Assembly (NCBI RefSeq): GCF_963855985.1
Contig: NC_087106.1
Span: 5,253,001-5,317,000 of the forward strand
DNA: 64,000 nt
Source: Ostrinia nubilalis
Lineage: Eukaryota > Arthropoda > Insecta > Lepidoptera > Crambidae
Direction of reading: 5' to 3'
The notes beneath the pieces were generated by a model. The model saw only the letters and a list, made by a program, of their open reading frames with translations, ran no database searches and was not told the DNA's origin. Positions within the stretch are counted from its first letter, which is position 1. Each line of letters begins with the position of its first letter. Below are positions 56,801-64,000 of the stretch, one piece after another. The position numbers were made by a program, and so were the translations under genes.

Positions 56801-58212
56801 GGGAGCAGGTAGCCCCGGGCTGGGGCTGGCACTCAACCTTGAAGTACTTCAAGAAACTAGAAAATATGACCGACTCAACAGTCATGAACAGCCCCCACAA
56901 TTCACACCTTCATTCAACTGAAGGTCCAGTGAAAATATCAAAACCAGCATTTAACGAATACTTCAGGACTGTGAACGAAATTATCTTACAATCATACGAA
57001 GAAATGGGCCTAAAAAGAACACTGGAAATGAACGGCTTAGAATCTCTAGGCGTGTCTTTACCTCATTTTACGTTCGCTGATGGCAGAAGGTCCAGCACAG
57101 CCGAATGCTATCTGAAACCAACCAAACATAGACCTAATTTATCTATAGCAAAATATACTAGAGCGTTAAAAGTTTTAATAGACCCTTACACATTGACTGC
57201 TTACGGTGTAAAGTTGCTCACTAAGACAGGGAGAATGGTCAATGTATTTGCCAAAAAGGAAGTAATTTTATCGGCCGGAGCGATTGATACACCGAAACTG
57301 CTAATTTTATCTGGAGTCGGCCCCAGAGAAGAATTAGAAAAACATGCGATAGAATCTATCGTGGATCTACCAGTGGGTAGAAATCTACAAGATCATCAGT
57401 TTGTGCCTCTTATATTTACTGGCAAGAGAGGTTTGGGGACGGTCGTGCAACATTTAATTTCTTCTTGGGAGCTAAATTCTGTTCCGGTCCCGACACAGAA
57501 TGGGTTTATCAATGTAGACAAAGGACCATATCGGCAGCTGCAAACATTCAACAGCCATATTGGTGCGTTTGGTTCGCCTGTGATTCAGCTGACCTGCGAG
57601 TCCTTGGGCTATAAGAGATCATTCTGTGCTTCGATAGCTCGAGCCAACATCGGTGGAGCTATAGACTGGACTTTTTTAATTCTACTGCATCCTGAGTCCC
57701 GAGGTCGAGTCACGATCAAAAGTAAAAATCCTTTGGACGATCCTATCATAGAGAGCGGTTTCTTGAGAAGTAAGGAAGATGTCCGCGTGCTTAAAAAAGG
57801 GGTGAAATTTATGCAAAAATTGACGAAGACATCTTACTACAGACATGTTCAGGCGACTTTGGAGAAGTTAGATGTGCCAGGGTGCGATAAAGCGAAACTG
57901 GAAGATGGTGAATATTGGCATTGTTATGTTGTGAATACGGTAGGGTCTTTACAGCATCCGGTGGGAACCTGTGCTATGGGGCCTGATGGGGTTGTGGATG
58001 AGAGGCTCAAAGTCCATGGAGTTTCTCGGCTGCGGGTGATAGACGCTTCTGTAATGCCCACGATACCGGGTGGCAATACTAATGCACCTGCAATGATGGT
58101 GGGTGAAAAAGGCGCTGATATTATTAAAGAGGACTATAATTTTTTCGTGGACGAATCGCCGGTGTTACGATTTCGCATGCGTGAGTGGTTTGACTTAACG
58201 TGGAATGCGTAA
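47682..58212 (+). CDS. GMC oxidoreductase (glucose dehydrogenase-like), 627 aa
   Basis: A flavin enzyme of the glucose-methanol-choline family, which oxidises sugars, alcohols or steroids; the substrate here cannot be deduced. Exons 47682-47829, 54083-54216 and 56611-58212 join in frame (1,884 bp with stop). FAD-binding GSGSAG at residues 60-65 and VEPGGD with Glu84; GMC signature 1 [19 protein letters not shown] from residue 132; signature 2 [18 protein letters not shown] at 315-332; catalytic His543 in [10 protein letters not shown] and Asn583 in GGNTNAP. Length matches insect members (about 600-650 aa). The N-terminus ([14 protein letters not shown]) is not a clear signal peptide, so an upstream exon may exist. 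Introns of 6.25 and 2.4 kb are almost entirely nested transposons. The coding sequence appears intact. Confidence 0.95.
49327..50959. mobile_element. Tc1-derived foldback element
   Basis: 1,633 bp, flanked by TA. Both ends start CACTCGCGAGCAAAAGTATG, and the arms are inverted copies of about 700 bp (49327 to about 50025, and about 50262 to 50959). Each arm carries the 5' part of a Tc1-like transposase: the left copy includes a helix-turn-helix with [20 protein letters not shown]. The 240-bp centre, read on +, retains a later transposase segment (near 50090-50170: a LFSNEC word and RRPGERF), where the family normally has an aspartate and here shows Asn. No intact transposase. Confidence 0.9.
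51310..52091. mobile_element. 782-bp inverted-repeat element with GTCCACCAGTGGTGGAC motifs
   Basis: Ends CGTTTATTCCCGATGTCCCC and complement, with an exact 8-bp duplication GCCCTAAA (51302-51309 and 52092-52099). Arms of about 205 bp contain repeated self-complementary words such as GTCCACCACTGGTGGACAT and CCACTGGTGGAC. The central 380 bp is AT-rich. An 8-bp duplication fits hAT or P elements; the ends do not match a family I know. Confidence 0.85.
53802..54082. other. Remainder of GMC intron 1
   Basis: GGGGTGGCCAACTTG at about 53824 and its near-complement (CGATTGGCCACCCCTGG, about 53991) form a small inverted repeat of about 180 bp, probably another MITE. Confidence 0.5.
54083..54216 (+). 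CDS. GMC oxidoreductase, second exon (FAD motif)
   Basis: Acceptor GATAATTCAG, donor GTG|GTAAGG; two bases complete a codon, then 44 codons. It encodes [20 protein letters not shown] and LLVEPGGD, the dinucleotide-binding fold. Confidence 0.93.
54772..55470. repeat. G-rich minisatellite (CCCAGCTTCTGGCC / poly-G)
   Basis: Tandem units of roughly 40-60 bp combine CATACCCAGCTTCTGGCC or CTTACCCAGCTTATGGCC with runs of 7-20 G. A higher-order block of about 240 bp repeats (54902-55078 against 55140-55310). G runs on one strand could form quadruplexes. The resulting glycine-rich frames on + are not genes. Confidence 0.9.
55512..55557. repeat. Perfect 19-bp hairpin, GC-rich
   Basis: GCCGTCCCCATGGGCGGGC and its exact complement are separated by 8 bp. 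It lies just after the G-rich minisatellite. Confidence 0.9.
56611..58212 (+). CDS. GMC oxidoreductase, terminal exon (534 codons with stop)
   Basis: Acceptor GAATAACTTTCAG. The first codons [15 protein letters not shown] continue the family alignment directly from exon 2, so the apparent ATG at 56596 lies in the intron and is not used. It carries both GMC signatures and the catalytic His/Asn pair. Ends in TAA at 58210-58212. Confidence 0.95.
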   Translation: MPSFFTTLSHTEYDWDYSMKLDRDVGRAHTRQAVNLLRGKMLGGSSSINYELYARGEPRDYDSWEQVAPGWGWHSTLKYFKKLENMTDSTVMNSPHNSHLHSTEGPVKISKPAFNEYFRTVNEIILQSYEEMGLKRTLEMNGLESLGVSLPHFTFADGRRSSTAECYLKPTKHRPNLSIAKYTRALKVLIDPYTLTAYGVKLLTKTGRMVNVFAKKEVILSAGAIDTPKLLILSGVGPREELEKHAIESIVDLPVGRNLQDHQFVPLIFTGKRGLGTVVQHLISSWELNSVPVPTQNGFINVDKGPYRQLQTFNSHIGAFGSPVIQLTCESLGYKRSFCASIARANIGGAIDWTFLILLHPESRGRVTIKSKNPLDDPIIESGFLRSKEDVRVLKKGVKFMQKLTKTSYYRHVQATLEKLDVPGCDKAKLEDGEYWHCYVVNTVGSLQHPVGTCAMGPDGVVDERLKVHGVSRLRVIDASVMPTIPGGNTNAPAMMVGEKGADIIKEDYNFFVDESPVLRFRMREWFDLTWNA

Positions 58213-60369
58213 TCAACTTGTTGTATACTATGTAAGACAACCTTAATTAATGCGATCGGTCAAGGGCTGCGCACTCAGAATTAGATTTCTTGAATTAATT
58301 GAATAATTTAACTAAGTGATAATTAACTAACATTTAAAGAAATCGTAATTTTATCTAGTCTTTATAATTGAAGGTTCAAATTTAAAAAAAGTTTAATTGG
58401 AGAAGAAGCTTGAAACGAAGTGTTAACGATCTTCCACGCAATTTTTCTCTTTAAAAACCATTTAGCAACTATCCTCTAGGTTGTCTGGAAGAGATCGCTT
58501 AATAGCGATAAGACCGCATAAACTGTGAGTGTCCTTTGTGTATTTCTTTCTTTTTATTTTCTTGTCTTGTGTGGTGTACAATAACCTATCTTATTCGGAA
58601 TTGTTATTTGATGCAATTAACGTCTTTATTTATTTTCACGTATAAATTTGGCGTTTTTGACGTAATTAGGCTTATCTCAGATCCCATTTCGTAGATCCGT
58701 GCTCGTTTTTGGCCGAATATAATTCAATTTGGTGCATAAATTTGGATTGCGCGGATAAAATAGGATTTGGTGGAATCCTCTGCGATCTAATTATTGTTTT
58801 GCTGAAGGCTATTAACGGATTATCGGTTGTTTAGATTGTGAATTAATTGCCAATTATAATTAACTGCTATTGTCAACATTTTAAAAGTTGTATTGTCTGT
58901 TCATTATTCAGTGGTTGTTATTTTAAAGGAATAAGGCACACAAAAAAAATGCAGTACAAAAGGCGAACTTAATGCCACAGGGCATTCTTTAACAAAATCC
59001 GTAGATTTCATACCAAGTCACTATTCTAGAAATCTAGAGTAATCTTGCTGCATATCAGTCTGATATTGTTTTTTGAGAGAGTACCTAAGTTGCATTATAA
59101 AACTTAAAACAGTATTAGAAACCAAGAAGGAAATATTTCTGTGTTCTAAAATAAATAATAAAAAAATCATACGCTGTAATTGGATGGGAAGCGATTTTTT
59201 TCTTGGCAGGGCTTTCCCTAAATTCAAATTCAAATATTTATTTGCAATTCAATCCAATCCAATTTTCTAAAAAAAATCTAGCCTGGATGACCCTGTAGGT
59301 AGAGATTTAGGTCGTATCTAACCCTGTCCCATCAAATTATAATAAGCAGTGTTCCCCTTTGGCCTGTGATTGGAACTCATTACGCGACTCGAATGTCTGC
59401 GTTAAACAGTATTCCACGACATTACACCGTGCTCCACATAAACTTGGCCGCGCCATTAAACCCACCCAGTACTAAGGGGAACAAACTCACCGGTATTTCA
59501 CTTCACGATAAGTTCTTTAAAAACCCAACCAGAGGGCTTAGTGTGAGTTTACCTCATACGTCCTCCCTAGTGAGCGCGTAAAAAATGACATTAAAAATGT
59601 GTGACGTATTGTACAGTGCCCCTAGCGGAAACGTTTAAGAAATAAAATTTTCATACATTTTTTTAAGGCGCTCACTAGTGAGTGGACGTTTGATGTAAAC
59701 TCACTCAGCCCACCGATCGACTTTGTTTTAGGCTCAAATTGTAGCTGACTAAATTGTCCAGAGGTTTTCTCTTTTTTATAACATTTTTCGTTTCCAAAAT
59801 ATAGAGCGCCAAAATCGAAAATTCGGAAAAAAACATTTTTTTTTTTACTATTTCGGCCATAACTTTTTTCGATTTTTACTTTTTTTTAGATTATGGCTTC
59901 GTGCGGTTTGCACATTAGCTAGATCAAGTAAATTATATTTCAAATAGACCTTATTAATTAGAAACATTGACTTTCTCGATTAATTATTTTTGAAGATATT
60001 TCCAATGTCAAAAGTTGAGTTTTTATTTTAAATTCTTTCTTGCAAGACGACCGGTGGTTGTGTTTGACCACAGATAATCATCGTCTAACAGCTTTCCGCG
60101 TAGCTTTGTCATGTAAACGACTACGAGCCGACTTTGAGAGACACAGTTCGTTCGTTCCAAAATGTAATTACAATCAGAGTTGTGTAGAACTTTTTGTTAG
60201 TACGATGGTATTTTTATGTTATTAGTTTCGTTTTTATGTTAAGTTTTTTTATGTTAATTGGATTAAAATAATATTATTATATTCGAAGTATCTGTGTAAA
60301 ATTGTAGCAAAAAGTCTGTCTACTTAGTTCCTTTTAAAAACATGTTCCTTCAAGGAGCGTGAACTCATA
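58213..60369. other. GMC 3' flank, mostly non-coding
   Basis: No strong poly(A) signal was identified near the stop. A palindromic repeat lies at about 59536-59712 (GGCTTAGTGTGAGTTTAC against GTAAACTCACTCAGCCC, with inner TAGTGAGCGC words). No gene recognised. Confidence 0.5.
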
Positions 60370-61019
60370 TCTAAATATATAAAAGGAGAAACTGACTGAC
60401 TGACTGACAGATCAACGCACAGCCTAAACGGCTAAACGTAGGCACTTGAAATATGGAAGGGACGTAGTTTAGGTACCGTAGAGGTGCACTAAGAAAGGAA
60501 TTCCCGAAATTCCCACGGGAACGGGAATTAGCGGAAAAATCCTTTTGTATGAACAATCTAAACCGCTTAAGTTAGATGCTTGAAATTTGGTGTGCAGGTA
60601 CCTTAGTAAACTTAAAGCTTAGGTACAACAGGATATCGTAAAATTCCCACGGGAACGGGAGTTACCGGGAAAAAACATATGTATGAAAAAATCTAAACTG
60701 CGTAAGATAGACGCTTGAAATTTGGCATGCAGGTACCTTAGTAAATTTAAAGCTTAGGTACAACAGGATATCGTAAAATTCCCACGGGAACGGGAGTTAG
60801 CGGGAAAAAACATATGTATGAAAAAATCTAAACTGCGTAAGATAGACGCTTGAAATTTGGCATGCAGGTACCTTAGTAAACTTAAAGCTTAGTTACAACA
60901 GGATATTGCAAAATTCCTACGGGAACGGGAGTTAACCGCTGAAGATAGATGAAGGGGGTAAAACGGGATCCACGCGTACGAAGTCGCGGGCGGCCGCTAG
61001 CTATCATCTATCTATCTAT
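60370..61019. mobile_element. Helitron-like element, copy 1
   Basis: Starts TCTAAATATATAAAAGGAGA followed by repeated CTGA, contains three or more internal repeats of about 120-130 bp (each with AATTCCCACGGGAACGGGA and GCAGGTACCTTAGTAAA), and ends with GTCGCGGGCGGCCGCTAG at 61000, followed by a CTATCATCTATC run. A TC start and a hairpin plus CTAG end are Helitron features; there are no inverted ends or target duplication. Confidence 0.7.
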
Positions 61020-61593
61020 ACAGGGTGGAAACGATAAGTGATCTCACTCGATTATTTCTAAACTATGCAAGATATCGAAAAACTGGTTACTGATCCTGAA
61101 AGTGCTTAACGAGCTCTATCCAACGGTACCAATAATAGGTTACAAAATAAACGGGATCTATCTGAAAATTCAATGTTTCTAGCTTCCATATATTTAATAA
61201 AACCACATAATATTAAAAACTATACAAACTATCCAAAAACTGGTTACTGATCCTAAAAGTGCTTCATGAGCTCTATTCAACGGTACCAATAATAAGTTAC
61301 AAAATAAACTGCATCTATCTGAAAATTCAATGTTTCCGACTTCCATACATTTAGTACTGCCACAGTCATGGCACTCATGTCTTGATAATATTATAGCAAG
61401 TAAAGCTTAGAACCAATGTTTTCCATGAATAATTTTAAATAAGAATGCAATTTACGAGTTCATGTTAAGTGTTTATTATTTAATAAAAAAAATCAACACT
61501 TTTAATATTGTGTGACTGGCAAACATTTAGTGTGGAGGCTGAAAACATCGAATTTTCGAATAGATCCAGTTAATTCTGTAACCTATCTAATCT
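61020..61593. repeat. Spacer with a duplicated block of about 110 bp
   Basis: Starts CAGGGTGGAAACGATAAGTG. The block beginning AAAACTGGTTACTGATCCT occurs at about 61079 and 61245 with a few differences. Probably part of another dispersed element. Confidence 0.6.
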
Positions 61594-62243
61594 TCTAAAT
61601 ATATAAAAGGAGAAACTGACTGACTGACTGACAGATCAACGCACAGCCTAAACGGCTAAGCGTAGGCACTTGAAATTTGGAAGGGACGTAGTTTAGGTAC
61701 CGTAGAGGTGCACTAAGAAAGGAATTCCCGAAATTCCCACGGGAACGGGAATTAGCGGAAAAATCCTTTTGTATGAACAATCTAAACCGCTTAAGTTAGA
61801 TGCTTGAAATTTGGTGTGCAGGTACCTTAGTAAACTTAAAGCTTAGGTACAACAGGATATCGTAAAATTCCCACGGGAACGGGAGTTACCGGGAAAAAAT
61901 ATATGTATGAAAAAATCTAAACTGCGTAAGATAGACGCTTGAAATTTGGCATGCAGGTACCTTAGTAAATTTAAAGCTTAGGTACAACAGGATATCGTAA
62001 AATTCCCACGGGAACGGGAGTTAGCGGGAAAAAACATATGTATGAAAAAATCTAAACTGCGTAAGATAGACGCTTGAAATTTGGCATGCAGGTACCTTAG
62101 TAAACTTAAAGCTTAGTTACAACAGGATATTGCAAAATTCCTACGGGAACGGGAGTTAACCGCTGAAGATAGATGAAGGGGGTAAAACGGGATCCACGCG
62201 TACGAAGTCGCGGGCGGCCGCTAGCTATCATCTATCTATCTAT
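61594..62243. mobile_element. Helitron-like element, copy 2
   Basis: The body (61594-62224, 631 bp) has exactly the same length as copy 1 (60370-61000) and differs at only a handful of positions (for example CTAAGCG for CTAAACG, and AAAATATATG for AAAACATATG). Same orientation, same CTAG end and following CTATCATCTATC run. Confidence 0.75.
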
Positions 62244-62432
62244 TTAAATAAAAATGAATTGATGTTCGTTAGTCTGATTATAACTCGAGAACGACTGGGC
62301 CGATTGAGCTGATTTTGGTTTTAAAATGTTTGTCGTAGTCCAGGTCTAAACGATGAGTAAATACGCGCGCGATATTGTTTTTCTGAGACAGACAAAATTC
62401 CACGCGGGCGAAGCCGCGGGCGGAAAGCTAGT
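62244..62432 (+). mobile_element. Second Helitron-like family
   Basis: AAAAATGAATTGATGTTCGT and AACTCGAGAACGACTGGGCC near the start, and CCACGCGGGCGAAGCCGCGG then GCGGAAAGCTAGT at the end, are landmarks of a widespread lepidopteran element. It directly abuts copy 2. Confidence 0.65.
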
Positions 62433-63512
62433 CTCATTTTATTTTTTCTAGTAAGCTTTTTTTTAAAAGAATTTTTACATGTCCCAGTGCTTCCAGACAA
62501 TAACTGGGCCAGTGCTACCTATTTATTATAAGAAGAAGCAGCGCAAGAATCTCAGTCACTATCGTCAGAACGAACTGAGTGTATTTTTAAAAAATCCGTA
62601 ACACTCAATTTTACTTAATGTACGAGTAAGTATCTAGTGAAAATATCAATGAAATTCACAAAGAAAAAAATCATAGCAAAGCGTGTGTACTTACATCAAA
62701 GAAAATTTATTGCTGCTCATTATCATAGTACAGTGGCTCCCTAACTTTTATTTTTTTCTTTTTCTTTTTTAAGGAAGCAAAATACATGTGAACTTAAAAA
62801 ATAAAAACAGTACAGTAGCATAGTCATATTTTTGAAGTAAGAGTAAGTAATAATTGTACAGCCTGAGGAACGCGGGATCCTCAGATTTCGATTCAGTCAC
62901 GCCAATGGACGATCGTGGTAAATGTTGCGGGCAGCGTTCACTTTGACCTGGGCCCCGTCACAGGTCAGCGTCGAAACAGCGAACGAAAATCAGCTGTTTG
63001 ACAAATGCGTGTCGTTTTAACAGCTAGTTCAAACGAAACTAAACGAAGTTCAAAGGTAAACGCGCTCCTTTTACCTTTCTGCTTCAGGAACTGGGCCTCT
63101 AAGTAAAAGCTGGCAGAAAGCAACTTTATCTCAAACGCTTCACCAACGTTTGCTATGTTTAGGAAAAATAATGAATTTTACATTATTTTCCCTATAATAG
63201 GGACTTTTAACGATAATTTTACCATACTGAATTGTACATTGGCTAGAATGAAAATGGAGCGCGACTGGAGATGAAGCGCGAATGAATTTGAGACATTACA
63301 AATTAGCGCAATCGGGGCCCTGACTGACCGCAGGCAGCAGAACGCATCCAGTATTTCAAATCCTATAAGATTGAGAACCGCCGGCACCAGTCTACGGAAC
63401 CTTTGTCATGGTAATGTCACCCTCGAACGTAAAGATAATGACCCTTTTAGCGGCGCTTTTCTAGTTGCAAGTTATCTTGGCCCTTGAATGAATAGTAAGT
63501 TGCAATTAATAA
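62433..63512. other. Non-coding DNA with repeat fragments
   Basis: A minus-oriented copy of the CTGCTTCTTCT repeat lies at about 62458-62575. Nothing else is recognised; short frames have no protein character. Confidence 0.5.
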
Positions 63513-63650
63513 ATGGTGGACCGACGACATCATAAAGGTAGCAGGAAGGCGCTGGAAGCAGGCCGCTACCAACCGGGCAACATGGAAAGCATTGGGGGAG
63601 GCCTATGTTCAGCAGTGGACGTCCTATGGCTGAAATGATGATGATGAATA
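63513..63650 (+). mobile_element. RTE-type LINE 3' end, best-preserved copy
   Basis: In frame it encodes TDDIIKVAGRRWKQAATNRA and then WKALGEAYVQQWTSYG before TGA, followed by an (ATG)n tail. This is the C-terminus of an RTE-like ORF2; the reverse transcriptase itself is absent (5'-truncated). Confidence 0.82.
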
Positions 63651-63784
63651 AATGAATATTTATTTAAAGGTATACTTAATATCAAGAAATCATTGGGGGA
63701 TGTTCCGAAAGTAAAAAGAAACAACAGGACACAACTAACTTTACCTCCGCCTTGTACTTGTTACTTTTTATAAGCTCTCAAATG

Positions 63785-64000
63785 TTGTACTAAGCTGTGC
63801 CCGCGATTTCATACGCATGAAAATAGTTTGAATAAAATTTCCGTTTTTGCAAAATTTTTCCTGCTCCGCTCTTATTGGCCTAAAGCCGTCCTCGATAAAT
63901 GTGCTATTCAACACAAAAATATTTTATCAAATCGGATCAATAGTTGCAATAGGACTAGTAGATTAGAGCGTTCAAGCGAACAAACAAACGCTTCAGCTTT
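63785..64000 (+). mobile_element. Dispersed lepidopteran repeat, cut by the window end
   Basis: GCCCGCGATTTCATACGCAT near the start, AATCGGATCAATAGTTGC, and then AGCGAACAAACAAACGCTTC and AGCTTT at the window edge are recognisable landmarks of a very common element. It continues beyond the window. Confidence 0.55.

Overview
The window reads as a piece of a lepidopteran (moth or butterfly) nuclear genome. The evidence is AT-rich intergenic DNA, spliced genes with GT-AG introns, 3' ends of RTE-type LINEs with (ATG)n tails, Helitron-like short elements ending in a GC-rich hairpin plus CTAG, and many palindromic MITEs. Nothing prokaryotic or viral is evident. The species cannot be named from sequence alone.

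Layout. Positions 1-28134 hold no gene I can support. They contain transposon remnants: MITEs at 2264-2777, 3693-4110, 7817-7952, 12199-12462 and 15830-15966, a hAT-type MITE at 10805-11358, a 1.46-kb inverted-repeat element at 18726-20190, and several LINE 3' ends. Positions 28135-37673 (+) carry the last six coding exons (273 residues) of the NatA auxiliary subunit NAA15. Positions 42670-44026 (-) carry a complete five-exon dCMP deaminase (189 aa). Positions 47682-58212 (+) carry a three-exon GMC oxidoreductase (627 aa). Positions 60370-62430 are a Helitron-like cluster containing two nearly identical 631-bp copies.

The most unusual feature lies inside NAA15. Three of its exon/intron junctions have each become a tandem array in which every unit carries the 3' part of the exon plus its splice donor: 8 units of about 135 bp at 29685-30740, 9 units of about 138 bp at 32224-33432, and 17 full units of about 153 bp at 34031-36671. 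In the second and third arrays the linker is a microsatellite, (GA)n or (GTACA)n, that starts at the donor itself. Long open frames on both strands over these arrays are repeat artefacts.

The other notable structure is nested transposition with intact target-site duplications. Between the deaminase and GMC genes, a TA-flanked MITE contains an 8-bp-TSD hAT-like element, which contains a TTAA-flanked element. In GMC intron 1, a 264-bp MITE is split by a 5,452-bp element with 27-bp inverted repeats and a 6-bp duplication; that element carries a Tc1-derived foldback and a second palindromic element. GMC intron 2 holds a 2.0-kb foldback with a G-rich minisatellite core.

The three genes have unrelated housekeeping or metabolic roles (co-translational N-terminal acetylation, dTMP precursor supply, flavin-dependent oxidation). 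They are neighbours, not a functional cluster.
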